Positions 9,473 through 19,463 of a stretch of 64,000 nt of DNA are shown one piece after another. Origin of the DNA: Pseudoxanthomonas winnipegensis. GTDB taxonomy: Bacteria > Pseudomonadota > Gammaproteobacteria > Xanthomonadales > Xanthomonadaceae. Below the pieces are notes generated by a model that was given only the letters and a program-made list of their open reading frames with translations, did not search any database and was not told the origin of the DNA. Numbering within the stretch: the stretch's first letter is position 1; each line of letters begins with the position of its first letter. The DNA is taken from NCBI RefSeq assembly GCF_004283755.1, contig NZ_SHMH01000001.1, positions 620,001 to 684,000 of the forward strand, read 5' to 3'. The translations under genes were made by a program, and so were the position numbers.

Positions 9473-10639
9473 CTAGTTGTCGCCGAACAGGTCGCGCGTA
9501 TAGACCTTGTCGGCGACATCGTTCAATGCGGGCGCCATGCGGTTGCTGATGATCACGTCGGCCTCGCGCTTGAACGTCTCCAGATCGTTGACCACGCGCG
9601 AGCGGAAGAACTCCGCCTCGCTCAGTGTGGGCTCGTACACGATCACCTCCACGCCCTTGGCCTTGAGCCGCTTCATGACGCCCTGGATGCTGGAGGCGCG
9701 GAAGTTGTCCGAGCCGGCCTTCATGATCAGGCGGTAGATGCCGACCACGCGCGGCCTGCGCTTGAGCACGTCGGCGGCGATGAAGTCCTTGCGCGTGGTG
9801 TTGGAATCGACGATGGCGCGGATCAGGTTCTGCGGCACGCTCTGGTAGTTGGCCAGCAGCTGCTTGGTGTCCTTGGGCAGGCAGTAGCCGCCGTAGCCGA
9901 AGGACGGATTGTTGTAGTGCGAGCCGATGCGCGGGTCCAGACAGATGCCTTCGATGATCTGCCGGCTGTCCAGGCCATGGGTCACCGCATAAGTGTCCAG
10001 CTCGTTGAAGTAGGACACGCGCATGGCCAGGTAGGTGTTGGCGAACAGCTTGATCGCCTCGGCCTCGGTCGGCTCGGTGAACAGCACCGGCACGTCCTGC
10101 TTCAGCGCACCTTCCTTGAGCAGGCCGGCGAACACCTCCGCGCGCGGCGAACGCTCGCCGACGATGATGCGCGAGGGATACAGGTTGTCGTACAGCGCCT
10201 TGCCCTCGCGCAGGAACTCCGGCGAGAACAGGATGTTGTCCGTCCCGAACTGCTGGCGCACCTTCTCGGTATAGCCCACCGGCACGGTCGACTTGATCAC
10301 CATGGTCGCGGCCGGGTTGATCTTCAGCACCTGGGCGATGACCGCCTCGATCGAGCGGGTGTTGAAGTAATTGGTGTCCGGATCGTAGTCGGTCGGCGTG
10401 GCGATGATGACGAACTGCGCGTCGGCATAGGCCTCGACCGGATCCAGCGTCGCCTTGAAGTTCAGGCCGCCCTGCGCCAGCGCGGCTTCCAGTTCGGCAT
10501 CGACGATGGGCGAGCGGCCCTGATTGATCAGCTCGACCTTGGACGGCACGATGTCCAGCGCCACCACCTCATGGTGCCGCGCCAGCAACACGCCATTGGA
10601 CAGGCCGACATAGCCGGTACCGGCCACCGCAATCTTCAT
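9473..10639 (-). CDS. ugd: UDP-glucose 6-dehydrogenase
   Basis: This 388-residue enzyme oxidises UDP-glucose to UDP-glucuronate with 2 NAD+. The N-terminal Rossmann fold shows [10 protein letters not shown] at residues 7-16. The catalytic cysteine is in [13 protein letters not shown], and STVPVGYT and SPEFLREG are typical. The length equals the short enterobacterial Ugd type. The ATG at 10639 has GAGG upstream and begins [12 protein letters not shown]; a longer open frame was discarded. It follows rmlD on the same strand after 134 bp, so it may be expressed with the rml operon or separately. UDP-glucuronate would serve exopolysaccharide or LPS core/O-chain synthesis. Confidence 0.95.
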   Translation of the reverse strand: MKIAVAGTGYVGLSNGVLLARHHEVVALDIVPSKVELINQGRSPIVDAELEAALAQGGLNFKATLDPVEAYADAQFVIIATPTDYDPDTNYFNTRSIEAVIAQVLKINPAATMVIKSTVPVGYTEKVRQQFGTDNILFSPEFLREGKALYDNLYPSRIIVGERSPRAEVFAGLLKEGALKQDVPVLFTEPTEAEAIKLFANTYLAMRVSYFNELDTYAVTHGLDSRQIIEGICLDPRIGSHYNNPSFGYGGYCLPKDTKQLLANYQSVPQNLIRAIVDSNTTRKDFIAADVLKRRPRVVGIYRLIMKAGSDNFRASSIQGVMKRLKAKGVEVIVYEPTLSEAEFFRSRVVNDLETFKREADVIISNRMAPALNDVADKVYTRDLFGDN

Positions 10640-10773
10640 GAATCGCAACCTCGTGGGGGATGGAAGCGAGCCTACGATACGGCACGACGCCATAACCGCC
10701 GATGGCTTGGCCAGACGAGCACGATCTGCGCGCGAAGGTCGCCGCGCAAAGCGCAACAGCCGTCACGAAAGCC

Positions 10774-11667
10774 TTAGGTCAGTTCGGCCACCACGCTGTC
10801 GAGCGCGGTTTCCCAGGCCGGCAGGTCGATGCCGAAGTCGCGTTGCAGGCTCGTCGTGTCCAGACAGGAATAGGCCGGACGCCGCGCCGGGGTCGGATAT
10901 TCGGACGTCGGGATCGCCACCACCTGCGGCGCGCGCGGCAGCAGGCCGGCCGCCACGGCGCGGGCGAAGATGGCCTCGGCGAACCCATGCCAGCTGGTCT
11001 GGCCCGCGGCGGTCAGATGGCAGGTGCCGGAGGCTTTCGTTCCCTGTCGCAAGACCTGCGCGGTGACGTCGGCGATCAGCGCCGCCGAGGTGGGCGTGCC
11101 GATCTGATCGGCCACCACCCGCAGCTCGTCGCGCTGCGCGCCGACGCGCAGCATGGTCAGCAGGAAGTTCTTGCCATGCGAGGCGTAGACCCATGCCGTG
11201 CGGAAGATCAGATGCTGGCCGCCGGCCGCGCGGACCGCCTCTTCTCCCGCCAGCTTGCTGGCGCCATACACGCCCAGTGGCGCGGTCGGCGCATCGACGG
11301 CATAAGGCGCGGTGCCCTGACCATCGAACACATAGTCGGTCGAGTAGTGCACCAGCGGCACGCCATGCGCGGCGCACCAGCGCGCCAGGGCGCCAGGCGA
11401 CTCCGCATTGGCGCGAAATGCCGCATCGCGATCCTCCTCGGCCTTGTCCACCGCGGTGTACGCCGCGGCATTGACCACGACGGTAGGCGCGATGCGATCC
11501 AGCAGCGCCGACAGACTCTCGGGCCGATCGAAATCGGCGACTTCGCATGCCGCACCGTCTTCCAGCGTGCCGCTGCGCGTAGTGCAGACCACCTCGCCCA
11601 ACGGCGCCAGCGCGCGGCGCAGCTCCCGGCCCACCTGACCGTTGGCGCCCAGCAGCAGGAACGTCAC
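10774..11667 (-). CDS. rmlD: dTDP-4-dehydrorhamnose reductase RmlD
   Basis: The last step of dTDP-L-rhamnose synthesis, NADPH reduction of the 4-keto group. It has 297 residues, a Rossmann motif GANGQVGREL at the N-terminus, the STDYVFDG segment and the YGASKLAGE catalytic Tyr-Lys pair of short-chain reductases. The start is GTG at 11667, overlapping the rmlC stop as GTGA; no ATG start fits this N-terminus. It is the last gene of rmlBACD. Confidence 0.95.
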   Translation of the reverse strand: MTFLLLGANGQVGRELRRALAPLGEVVCTTRSGTLEDGAACEVADFDRPESLSALLDRIAPTVVVNAAAYTAVDKAEEDRDAAFRANAESPGALARWCAAHGVPLVHYSTDYVFDGQGTAPYAVDAPTAPLGVYGASKLAGEEAVRAAGGQHLIFRTAWVYASHGKNFLLTMLRVGAQRDELRVVADQIGTPTSAALIADVTAQVLRQGTKASGTCHLTAAGQTSWHGFAEAIFARAVAAGLLPRAPQVVAIPTSEYPTPARRPAYSCLDTTSLQRDFGIDLPAWETALDSVVAELT

Positions 11668-12221
11668 GGCGTGTAGACCGGCAGGCGCGCCTGCGGCACG
11701 TCGGCCAGCAGCGGGGCGGCTGCGTCCTTGTCGGACAGGTTCGGCGAGCCGATCGGCCAGTCGATGCCGATGGCCGGATCGTCCCAGCGCACGCCCGCGT
11801 CGGCGGCCTTGTCGTAGACGTTGGTGCACATGTAGCTGAAGAGGGCACGCTCGGACAGCACCGCAAAGCCGTGCGCGAAGCCTTCGGGAATCCAGAACTG
11901 GCGTTTGTTCTGCGCGCTCAGCACCACGGCGGCCCAGCGACCGAAGGTGGGCGAACCGAGGCGGACGTCCACGGCCACATCGTAGACCTCGCCTTCCAGC
12001 ACGCTGACCAGCTTGCCCTGCGGATTGGGCCACTGGTAATGCAGGCCGCGCAGCACGCCCTTGGACGAGGACGAGACATTGCTCTGCACGAAGCGATCGG
12101 GCAGACCGAGCTCGCCGTAGCGTGAGGCGTTCCAGGTCTCCATGAAGAAGCCGCGTTCGTCGCCGAACACGGCCGGCTCGATGATGGTGCAGCCTGGAAG
12201 CGACGTCTCGATCAGCTTCAA
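11664..12221 (-). CDS. rmlC: dTDP-4-dehydrorhamnose 3,5-epimerase RmlC
   Basis: A 185-residue cupin, the standard length. It epimerises C3 and C5 of dTDP-4-keto-6-deoxyglucose. Motifs are [10 protein letters not shown], the catalytic-base histidine region RGLHYQ, and the C-terminal [11 protein letters not shown]. The start is taken as TTG at 12221, with GAGGAG upstream and a TTGA overlap with the rmlA stop. The rare TTG start may lower expression relative to its neighbours. Confidence 0.94.
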   Translation of the reverse strand: MKLIETSLPGCTIIEPAVFGDERGFFMETWNASRYGELGLPDRFVQSNVSSSSKGVLRGLHYQWPNPQGKLVSVLEGEVYDVAVDVRLGSPTFGRWAAVVLSAQNKRQFWIPEGFAHGFAVLSERALFSYMCTNVYDKAADAGVRWDDPAIGIDWPIGSPNLSDKDAAAPLLADVPQARLPVYTP

Positions 12222-13153
12222 ACCACTTCTCCTCGGGCAGCCAGCGCGTGCAGATAACGGCCGTAGTCGTTCTTGAGCAACGGCGCCGCCAGGCGCTCCA
12301 GCTGCGCGGCGTCGATCCAGCCGTTCCCGAACGCGATCTCCTCCGGGCAGCAGACCTGCAGGCCCTGCCGTTGCTGGATGGTCTCGATGAAGTTGGAAGC
12401 CTCGTGCAAGGACTTGTGGGTGCCAGTATCCAGCCAGGCGTAGCCGCGGCCCAGCGCTTCCAGATGCAGCTGCCCGGCCTCGAGATAGCGGCGGTTGAGA
12501 TCGGTGATCTCCAGCTCGCCACGGGGCGAGGGCTTCAGCGACGCCGCATGCTCGGGCGCATGGCCGTCGTAAAAGTAGAGCCCCGTCACCGCGTAATGGG
12601 AGCGCGGCTCGGCCGGCTTCTCCTCGATGTCGATCACCTTGCCGCTGGCGTCGAACTCGGCCACGCCGTAGCGCTCCGGGTCGTTGACCCAATAGCCGAA
12701 CACCGTCGCACCCTCACGGCGCGCATCCGCGCGCTGGAGCGTGTCGACCAGGCCGTGGCCGTGGAAGATGTTGTCGCCCAGCACCAGGCAGCTCGGCTTG
12801 CCGTCCACGAAGTCACGGCCGATCGTGTAGGCCTGGGCCAGGCCATCGGGACTGGGCTGGACGGCGTACTGGATCTCCATGCCCCACTGCGACCCATCGC
12901 CCAGCAGCTGTTGGAATAGCGCCTGTTCGTGCGGGGTGTTGATGATCAGCACTTCCCGGATGCCCGCCAGCATCAGCACGCTCAGCGGGTAGTAGATCAT
13001 CGGCTTGTCGTACACCGGCAGCAGCTGCTTGCTGACGCCCTTGGTGATCGGATACAGCCGCGTGCCCGAGCCGCCCGCGAGGATGATGCCGCGACGCGCA
13101 TCCTTCGCAGTGGCGTGCGCATCCATGTGCGGACTTCTCAATGAAGCGGTCAC
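12218..13153 (-). CDS. rmlA: Glucose-1-phosphate thymidylyltransferase RmlA
   Basis: Makes dTDP-glucose from dTTP and glucose 1-phosphate, the first step of the rhamnose pathway. The nucleotide loop is [14 protein letters not shown], with [24 protein letters not shown] (metal aspartate) and DTGTHKSL following. The start used is GTG at 13153, with GGAGG 6 nt upstream and a GTGA overlap with rmlB. It gives 311 residues, with about 20 more at the N-terminus than close relatives; an internal ATG at 13126 would give the family length. Confidence 0.94.
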   Translation of the reverse strand: MTASLRSPHMDAHATAKDARRGIILAGGSGTRLYPITKGVSKQLLPVYDKPMIYYPLSVLMLAGIREVLIINTPHEQALFQQLLGDGSQWGMEIQYAVQPSPDGLAQAYTIGRDFVDGKPSCLVLGDNIFHGHGLVDTLQRADARREGATVFGYWVNDPERYGVAEFDASGKVIDIEEKPAEPRSHYAVTGLYFYDGHAPEHAASLKPSPRGELEITDLNRRYLEAGQLHLEALGRGYAWLDTGTHKSLHEASNFIETIQQRQGLQVCCPEEIAFGNGWIDAAQLERLAAPLLKNDYGRYLHALAARGEVV

Positions 13154-14208
13154 TGCACGCCTCCGATGCGCTCCAGCCGATAGCTGCCGTCGAGTACGCC
13201 ATTGACCCAGTCCTGATTGTCCAGGTACCAGTCCACCGTCTGCGCGATGCCTTGCTCGAAGGTGTGGCGCGGTTCCCAGCCCAGTTCGTTCTTCAGCTTC
13301 GAGGCGTCGATCGCGTAGCGGCGATCATGGCCCGGTCGATCCGTGACATGGGTGATCTGGCTGCTGCGCGGTTGGCCGTCCTCGCGCGGTTGGCGCTGAT
13401 CCAGCAGCGCGCAGATCGCCTTGACGACCTCGATGTTCTGCTTTTCCGAGTTGCCGCCGACGTTATAGGTCTCGCCCACACGCCCCTTGCCCAGGACCGT
13501 CCGGATCGCCTCGCAGTGATCGGACACGAACAGCCAGTCACGCACCTGCTTGCCATCCCCGTAGACGGGGAGCGGCTCGCCGGCCAGCGCCTTGGCGATC
13601 ACCAGGGGAATGAGCTTCTCGGGGAAGTGATACGGGCCGTAGTTGTTGGAGCAGTTGGTGGTCAGCACCGGCAGCCCGTAGGTGTGGTGGAACGCACGCA
13701 CCAGATGATCGGAGGCCGCCTTGGACGCCGAATAAGGTGAGTTGGGCGCATACGGCGTTTCTTCGGTGAACTTGCCGGTCTCGCCCAGCGTGCCGTAGAC
13801 CTCGTCGGTGGAAACATGCAGGAAGCGGAACGCGTCGGCGCGCTCGGCCGGCAGGCCTTTCCAATAGTCGCGCACGGCTTCCAGCAGACCGAGCGTGCCC
13901 ACCACATTGGTCTGGATGAACGCGCCGGGCCCGTCGATGGAGCGGTCGACATGGCTCTCGGCCGCGAAGTTCAGCACGGCGTCGGGCTGATGCTCCGCCA
14001 GCAGCGCGGACACCAGCGCGCCATCGCCGATGTCGCCGCGGACGAACACGTGGCCCGGGTTGCCCTCCAGCGAGGCCAGCGTCCTGAGATTGCCGGCATA
14101 GGTCAGCGCGTCGAGGTTGACGACCTTGACGCCCTTGGCGACCGCCTCGAGGACGAAATTCCCGCCGATGAACCCGGCTCCGCCGGTGACCAACCACGTT
14201 TGTCCCAC
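13150..14208 (-). CDS. rmlB: dTDP-glucose 4,6-dehydratase RmlB
   Basis: An SDR-family dehydratase that turns dTDP-glucose into dTDP-4-keto-6-deoxyglucose. NAD+ binding is [12 protein letters not shown], the catalytic segment is STDEVYG, and the Tyr-Lys pair is in [13 protein letters not shown] at 14208 has AGGAGA 5 nt upstream and gives 352 residues, the family length; an upstream TTG at 14229 is less likely. First gene of rmlBACD, transcribed away from etfB across a 229-bp divergent promoter region. Confidence 0.95.
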   Translation of the reverse strand: MGQTWLVTGGAGFIGGNFVLEAVAKGVKVVNLDALTYAGNLRTLASLEGNPGHVFVRGDIGDGALVSALLAEHQPDAVLNFAAESHVDRSIDGPGAFIQTNVVGTLGLLEAVRDYWKGLPAERADAFRFLHVSTDEVYGTLGETGKFTEETPYAPNSPYSASKAASDHLVRAFHHTYGLPVLTTNCSNNYGPYHFPEKLIPLVIAKALAGEPLPVYGDGKQVRDWLFVSDHCEAIRTVLGKGRVGETYNVGGNSEKQNIEVVKAICALLDQRQPREDGQPRSSQITHVTDRPGHDRRYAIDASKLKNELGWEPRHTFEQGIAQTVDWYLDNQDWVNGVLDGSYRLERIGGVQ

Positions 14209-14437
14209 GTATGTCTCCTGATCAGGCAATGAAGGCCGCCTTTGGCGGCAGCGCGCAAGGATAAACCGTGCAGCGCCCGCTTCGTGAACAAGTCTGTCAC
14301 CAAGACCTGACCTCGGCGCCTGGCGACCATACCCCGTCGCACGGTCACGCCCGCCCGGCTAGAATCGCGGACCAAGCCCCGCGCCAGCCGCCGCGGCCGG
14401 GCCATCCGTATCCCGTGTCAGAGGACTCGCTTTCACG

Positions 14438-15184
14438 ATGAAGATTCTCGTCGCCTACAAGCGCGTGGTGGACTACAACGTGCGCATCCAGGTCAAGCCG
14501 GACAACTCCGGCGTGGTGACCGAGGGCGTCAAGCTCTCCCCCAACCCCTTCGATGAGATCGCCCTGGAGGAGGCTCTGCGCCTGCGCGACAAGGGCGTGG
14601 CCACCGAAGTGGTCGTCGCGACCATCGCCCCGGCCGACGCGGCCGCGCACCTGCGCAACGGCCTGGCCATGGGCGCCAATCGCGCCGTGCACGTGGTCGC
14701 CGATGGCCCGGTCTCGCCGCTGACCGCCGCGCGCACCCTGCTCAAGCTGATCGAGAAGGAGCAGCCGGACGTGGTGATCCTGGGCAAGCAGGCCATCGAC
14801 GACGACGCCAGCCAGACCGGCCAGATGCTGGCCACGCTGTGGGGTCGCCCACAGGCCACCTTCGCCTCCAAGGTCGAGATCGCCGACGGCAAGGCCACGG
14901 TGACGCGCGAGGTCGACGCCGGCCTGGAAACGCTGGAAGTCGACCTGCCGGCCGTGATCACCACCGACCTGCGCCTCAACGAGCCGCGCTTCATCAAGCT
15001 GCCGGACATCATGAAGGCCAAGTCCAAGCCGCTGGAGACCCTCCCCTTCGCCGACCTCGGCGTGGAAGCCGGCGCGGAACTGAAGGTGACCCACTACGCC
15101 GCCCCGCCCAAGCGCAGCCGTGGCGTGATGGTCAAGGACGCCGCCGAGCTGGTCGCCGCACTCAAGCAGAAGGGCCTGCTCTAA
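14438..15184 (+). CDS. etfB: Electron transfer flavoprotein beta subunit
   Basis: A 248-residue ETF beta subunit (MKILVAYKRVVDYNVRIQVK at the start), which binds AMP and shuttles electrons from acyl-CoA and other dehydrogenases to ETF:quinone oxidoreductase. The adenine-nucleotide region LGKQAIDDDASQTGQMLA is conserved. etfA follows after about 100 bp. In Xanthomonas this pair marks one border of the variable LPS gene cluster, and it does so here too. Confidence 0.95.
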   Translation: MKILVAYKRVVDYNVRIQVKPDNSGVVTEGVKLSPNPFDEIALEEALRLRDKGVATEVVVATIAPADAAAHLRNGLAMGANRAVHVVADGPVSPLTAARTLLKLIEKEQPDVVILGKQAIDDDASQTGQMLATLWGRPQATFASKVEIADGKATVTREVDAGLETLEVDLPAVITTDLRLNEPRFIKLPDIMKAKSKPLETLPFADLGVEAGAELKVTHYAAPPKRSRGVMVKDAAELVAALKQKGLL

Positions 15185-15192
15185 GGCTGCCT

Positions 15193-15269
15193 GTCGTTCC
15201 CGCGAAGGCGGGAACCCAGTGCCTTTCGCCGCCCGTCCCATCATGGATTCCCGCCAAGGCGGGAATGAC
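15193..15269. repeat. Inverted pair of intergenic palindromes between etfB and etfA
   Basis: Two hairpin units lie in opposite orientation. Unit one is GTTCCCGC-GAAG-GCGGGAAC at 15196-15215. Unit two is ATTCCCGCC-AA-GGCGGGAAT at 15247-15266. Both carry the GTC(G/A)TTCCCGC...GGGAA(C/T)CCA form of a dispersed palindromic repeat common in proteobacterial intergenic DNA. They sit inside the etfBA operon, so they will be transcribed and may stabilise or attenuate the message. Confidence 0.75.
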
Positions 15270-15286
15270 GAAACAGGAATCCGCAC

Positions 15287-16225
15287 ATGTCCAAAGTCCT
15301 CGTCATCGCCGAACACCTGGACGGCGTGCTCAACGCCTCCACCGCCAAGACCGTCAGTGCCGCCGCCGCGCTCAAGCCCGAGGCGCTCGACGTGGCCGTG
15401 CTGGCTGCCGATCCGACCGCCGTCGCCGAGGCCGCCGCCAGGATCGCCGGCGTCACCAAGGTGCTGACCGTCGCCAATCCGGCCAACGAGCAAGCCATCG
15501 GCCAGGTGCTCGCCCCGCAGATCGCCGCGCTCGCCGCCGGCTACACGCATGTGTTCGGCCCCTCGACCACCTTCGGCAAGGACCTGATGCCGTGCGTGGC
15601 CGCGCTGCTGGGCGTGGCCCAGGTCTCGGACCTGATCACCGTCGAAGGCGAGCACACCTTCACCCGCCCGATCTACGCCGGCAACGCCATCATCACCGTC
15701 GAGGCCGATCCCGGGCAGACCGTCGTGGCCACCGTGCGCACCGCCTCCTGGCCGGAAGCCGCACAGGGCGGCAGCGCCCCTGTTGAAGCCGCCAGCGTCG
15801 AGGCGAGCCTGCCGACCCACACCCGCTTCGTCGGCCTGGCGGCCGGCAAGTCCGACCGCCCCGACTTGCAGTCGGCCCGCCGGGTGGTCTCCGGCGGTCG
15901 TGGCGTGGGTTCGAAGGAGAACTTCGAGATCATCTACAAGCTGGCCGACAAGCTCGGCGCAGCTGTGGGCGCCTCGCGCGCCGCGGTCGACGCCGGCTAC
16001 GTCCCCAACGAACTCCAGGTGGGCCAGACCGGCAAGATCATCGCCCCGGAGCTCTATGTGGCCATTGGCATCTCCGGCGCCATCCAGCACCTGACCGGCA
16101 TCAAGGACGCCGGCACCATCGTGGCGATCAACAAGGACGCCGACGCCCCGATCTTCGAGATCGCGGATATCGGGCTGGTGGGGGATCTGTTTGCGCTATT
16201 GCCGGCGTTAGAAGCGGCGCTTTAA
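15287..16225 (+). CDS. etfA: Electron transfer flavoprotein alpha subunit
   Basis: A 312-residue alpha subunit that carries the FAD. The C-terminal FAD domain is intact: [12 protein letters not shown], then [15 protein letters not shown], then [20 protein letters not shown] and [15 protein letters not shown]. It pairs with EtfB to pass electrons from matrix-type dehydrogenases to the quinone pool. It ends 24 bp from the convergent O-antigen operon. Confidence 0.95.
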   Translation: MSKVLVIAEHLDGVLNASTAKTVSAAAALKPEALDVAVLAADPTAVAEAAARIAGVTKVLTVANPANEQAIGQVLAPQIAALAAGYTHVFGPSTTFGKDLMPCVAALLGVAQVSDLITVEGEHTFTRPIYAGNAIITVEADPGQTVVATVRTASWPEAAQGGSAPVEAASVEASLPTHTRFVGLAAGKSDRPDLQSARRVVSGGRGVGSKENFEIIYKLADKLGAAVGASRAAVDAGYVPNELQVGQTGKIIAPELYVAIGISGAIQHLTGIKDAGTIVAINKDADAPIFEIADIGLVGDLFALLPALEAAL

Positions 16226-16230
16226 GCGGA

Positions 16231-16246
16231 GCGAATGGCCATTCGC
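16231..16246. other. Perfect 16-bp palindrome between convergent etfA and the O-antigen operon
   Basis: GCGAATGGCCATTCGC is a complete dyad with no spacer, placed in the 24-bp gap where two operons converge. It could form a small hairpin in either transcript or bind a protein. No T-run follows, so a terminator role is only a guess. Confidence 0.4.
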
Positions 16247-16249
16247 CTC

Positions 16250-16813
16250 TTAGCGGCGATTGGCCCATTCCACCTTCCACACCTGCGCACCGAACGCATG
16301 CGCGGCAGCCAAGCCCACATCGGAGTCCTCCAGTATCAAGCACTCGGCAGCACTGACGCCGAGCAGCTGGGCCGCACGCTGGAATGGCTGTGGATCCGGC
16401 TTCTGTTGTTCCACATCTGCGCTGGTCACTATCACCGAAAATAGAGTATCGAGCCCCTTTGCCTGCAGCAGCGGCCCGACGGAGCCGGGCGACGCCGCAG
16501 TCACAAGCGCGATGCGCACACTGGGTCGCAATAGCTGTAGCAGCTCCACCAGTTCTTGATTAACTAGCACCTGCGATGCCATATCGGCATACAGTCGACG
16601 TTTGCGCTCAGCAACACGTGCGTGTGCGTATGGATGGTCTGGAAGCACCTCCTGCAGCATAGACCTCCAGGCCAAGCGACCGACTACCCGCTCAAGCGTG
16701 GCCTGATCGTATACCAGCCCCTCCTCCTCAAGCGCGACGCGATAGGCCGCCAGATTGGCCGCATGCGTGTCGACCAAAGTGCCATCGAGATCGACAAGGA
16801 TTGCCTTGATCAC
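16250..16813 (-). CDS. HAD-superfamily sugar-phosphate phosphatase-like protein
   Basis: The 187-residue protein shows all four HAD motifs: DLDGTLVDT (nucleophile Asp), VTAASPG, the lysine in QKPDPQPF, and LEDSDVGLAAA. The cap is the small helical type of phosphoglycolate phosphatase and beta-phosphoglucomutase. The start is GTG at 16813, overlapping the previous stop as GTGA. Together with the next two genes (kinase-bearing membrane protein and nucleotidyltransferase) it looks like part of a route making an unusual activated sugar or alcohol for the O-chain. Substrate unknown. Confidence 0.75.
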   Translation of the reverse strand: MIKAILVDLDGTLVDTHAANLAAYRVALEEEGLVYDQATLERVVGRLAWRSMLQEVLPDHPYAHARVAERKRRLYADMASQVLVNQELVELLQLLRPSVRIALVTAASPGSVGPLLQAKGLDTLFSVIVTSADVEQQKPDPQPFQRAAQLLGVSAAECLILEDSDVGLAAAHAFGAQVWKVEWANRR

Positions 16814-18717
16814 AATCGCTGCGCCGGGTACGCCAGATGAAATTCGCGCACCAACAAACAAAGTCCGCCGAAGAACGCAAGGCCAGCCTCTCGGTTCGCG
16901 CGCAATTGATAAGGAATAAGACGTAGGTAGTTGATGAGCTCGTGCAGATACACCTGCTGCATCCCATTTGCTCCTAGACGCTGGGTCAGTCGCTCCACCG
17001 TGTGACGATAAATGCTTTCGTACTGAAACGAACGGTGTAAGCCGACTGTTAGCCGGTTTCCGACCAAGCTCGCGCGCGGCGCTTTATGTAGCGCCTCATA
17101 ACCCAGATGCAAGGACTGCATTAGTTTGGCGAAGTCGATCAGGGGAGACTGAAAACCATTGACCGGATTCGGATCGATCAGAAACCAGCGCCCGGACTCC
17201 AAATTGGCCCCCTCGAGCATAATATTCTCGATAGTAAGGTCGCCATGAATGCTGGACTGACGCCGGTCGGTCAGGCGATCGAGAAACCACTTGGGATCCT
17301 CCATCATTCGCAGCTGGTCCAGATCAAATGGCTCCCCGTTGAGGTCGATCCAGCCTAGCGCAATGACATCCTGGAACTCAGTGCGGATGCTGCGATAATT
17401 TGCCAGCACCTTGCTCGCAATGTAGTCGGCCACCACCGAATCCGACGCGGACTCGCAGGCGCTGGAAGCATGAAAGCGCGACATCCGCTCGATGACGTCG
17501 TCGAGCAACGCAGTGGACATGCCGACCGGCTCGGAATGGATTCCCTCGTATAGATCACGACTTCCCCCGATGAATGCCATGTCGTAGAAGTAGTCCTCGC
17601 CGTCAGCGCGGGTTTCGAGGATTTCCACTAGCGGCAGCTCGGCACAATGATTCCGCAGCCATTCACGCTGGATTCGCAGCTTGGCGCCGAGCGCGCCAGT
17701 TGCAAACTTGCGGACGCGCAACTTTCCGGAAACTTCCACCAACGCGGTGATAGCCCCCGATCCGCCGTGGAAAACGCGATGCACGAGTACGTCTTCGATT
17801 CCGCGCTGTTCGAACTCGGACAACAGTCCCCCGTGCCCCCGATAGTGTCGATCCAGGAACGCGTTGTAGTGGCCAAGCGAATTGAAAGTCTGCGACCTCG
17901 AACGTAGCTCGCCACCACCATAGACCTCGAGTCTGCTGATCGCGCGCAGGCCACCGCGTAAGCCGGCTAAGGCGTTGAATCCGGATAGATAGGCATATAT
18001 CAAGATGATCGGGATTGGCAGCGTCAGGTATGCCAGCAACCACGGGGCGTTCAGCACGGCCAGCGACGTCGGCTGGCCCTGTGTGGCGTCACCATAAACC
18101 GCAAGGAAGGTTACAGCGAAGTCTTGATGAGCCGCTACGGCAAACAGACCCAAAGACGCGAGCGCCGCGCCCCACATCGCCACAGTCAGTGCCCAGAACC
18201 GCCCCCGCGTAAGCAGCGACGGCTTGAACAGTAACTGGGTGACCAGATAGCAGAAGTGCAGGATTGCACTCTTAACATTTTCATTGAACAACGACGCGAG
18301 TTCCAACGCGACACGCCGCGCCAAAGTAGAGCGCGCCAGCAGCACAACTAGTGTGCCTAGCGCCAACAACGTAATCAGCGAGCCCGATACCAGCCGTGGC
18401 GCCGCTTGCCAGCCTATCAACGCGACGAAAAGCAGGATCAGCACTGCTAGATCGATTAAGCGCTCGACGAACACCGTCGCCAAAACTGTCGAAAACCGCG
18501 TGCGCACGGTGTAGGACAGCAACCCAGTTCTCACCAATTCGCCCAAGCGCAAGGGCAGCAGAGTATTGATCAGGTAGCCAACGCTCAGCGCCGCGAGCGG
18601 ACGAGTGTTGGAGACCTCGACCCCAGATCGGGAAAGGATCACCCGCCAGCGAATGGTTCGGATGATATGGGAAAGCAGCAGCGTCAATACCGCCATGACG
18701 AACCAGATCGGCCTCAT
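16810..18717 (-). CDS. Flippase-like membrane protein fused to APH-type kinase domain
   Basis: In this 635-residue protein, residues 1 to about 260 form several membrane helices with the UPF0104/lysylphosphatidylglycerol-synthase-TM signature NTLLPLRLGELVRTG (51-65). After a linker, residues about 305-635 resemble the aminoglycoside-phosphotransferase/choline-kinase fold: a lysine in VRKFA (about 337), the catalytic loop HGDLTIEN (491-498) and the metal-binding LIDPNP (513-518), followed by IDFAKL. The kinase would face the cytoplasm beside a lipid-handling membrane domain. The fusion is unusual. It overlaps its neighbours by ATGA and GTGA. A role in phosphorylating a sugar, polyol or lipid-linked substrate for the O-antigen is inferred. 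Confidence 0.7.
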   Translation of the reverse strand: MRPIWFVMAVLTLLLSHIIRTIRWRVILSRSGVEVSNTRPLAALSVGYLINTLLPLRLGELVRTGLLSYTVRTRFSTVLATVFVERLIDLAVLILLFVALIGWQAAPRLVSGSLITLLALGTLVVLLARSTLARRVALELASLFNENVKSAILHFCYLVTQLLFKPSLLTRGRFWALTVAMWGAALASLGLFAVAAHQDFAVTFLAVYGDATQGQPTSLAVLNAPWLLAYLTLPIPIILIYAYLSGFNALAGLRGGLRAISRLEVYGGGELRSRSQTFNSLGHYNAFLDRHYRGHGGLLSEFEQRGIEDVLVHRVFHGGSGAITALVEVSGKLRVRKFATGALGAKLRIQREWLRNHCAELPLVEILETRADGEDYFYDMAFIGGSRDLYEGIHSEPVGMSTALLDDVIERMSRFHASSACESASDSVVADYIASKVLANYRSIRTEFQDVIALGWIDLNGEPFDLDQLRMMEDPKWFLDRLTDRRQSSIHGDLTIENIMLEGANLESGRWFLIDPNPVNGFQSPLIDFAKLMQSLHLGYEALHKAPRASLVGNRLTVGLHRSFQYESIYRHTVERLTQRLGANGMQQVYLHELINYLRLIPYQLRANREAGLAFFGGLCLLVREFHLAYPAQRL

Positions 18718-19463
18718 TTCGAAGGCCCTTCCAGGCGCTTGAGTTCCTCGACCCTGAGAAGGGCGTCACGATACTCCTCCGGCGTGCCGAACGGGACATG
18801 CGAATCCAAATCGAAGCCGCGCACCTCACCGCCTGCCGCCACAATCTCGTTATACAGGCCGCTGACGAACAGTTCTGGGTAGGGGCAGTTGCGCACATAA
18901 GAGTCTGCTGCCATTTCTATCGCGCGCATGCTGCGGAAGCCGTAAAGGCCAGCGATGGCACGATCACTGATCGCCACTTTTTCCACAGTCCGCTGCAGTC
19001 TCCCCTGCACGTCATAGGCGGCGAAAGAGAAGTGTGGCGTCGTCGAACGGAAGTGTGAGAGAAACCCATCCGCGCCCTGTTCGAGCGCACCGACCGCCCG
19101 CCGCAGACACGAGTAAGAAAACGCATGGTCGCAGTCGTTGACCAGCACCGCCCCATCACCGGCCAGTGCGCCGACCTTCAGTACCGTCTCAAGCGATCCG
19201 GAGGTGACCTCAGGAATCGCCACGACCTGCGCCTCAGGGAAATACTCATTGACCTGCGAATCGATGCCAAAACCGTCGACGTGCTCCTGCAGCACTACGA
19301 ATACCAAGCGGGCGCGCGGCAACTGGCGCAGGACGCTAAGAGTAGCCCAGTAAAAGAAAGGCTTGCCGCCCAATCGGATCATCGGCTTGGGCAGTGGCTC
19401 CCCCTGCTGGGCAAAGCGCGAGCCGCGACCTGCCATCGGCATGATCATGCATGCATCAATCAT
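18714..19463 (-). CDS. Sugar/alcohol nucleotidyltransferase (NTP_transferase family)
   Basis: A 249-residue single-domain nucleotidyltransferase with the signature MPMAGRGSRF at the N-terminus, PKPMIRLGGKPF shortly after, and a metal-binding NDCDHAF region. It would activate a phosphorylated metabolite with NTP. Its ATG at 19463 has AGGAG about 7 nt upstream and overlaps the preceding glycosyltransferase by 8 bp. With the kinase-like and phosphatase-like neighbours it forms a plausible activation pathway; neither the nucleotide nor the substrate can be read from the sequence. Confidence 0.72.
   Translation of the reverse strand: MIDACMIMPMAGRGSRFAQQGEPLPKPMIRLGGKPFFYWATLSVLRQLPRARLVFVVLQEHVDGFGIDSQVNEYFPEAQVVAIPEVTSGSLETVLKVGALAGDGAVLVNDCDHAFSYSCLRRAVGALEQGADGFLSHFRSTTPHFSFAAYDVQGRLQRTVEKVAISDRAIAGLYGFRSMRAIEMAADSYVRNCPYPELFVSGLYNEIVAAGGEVRGFDLDSHVPFGTPEEYRDALLRVEELKRLEGPSK

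Noticed and set aside
16250..19463. Reading the kinase, nucleotidyltransferase and HAD genes as the AmgK-MurU-MupP cell-wall recycling set.
   Set aside because: The kinase is fused to a membrane flippase-like domain, the motifs do not match those families closely, and the genes sit in an O-antigen operon.
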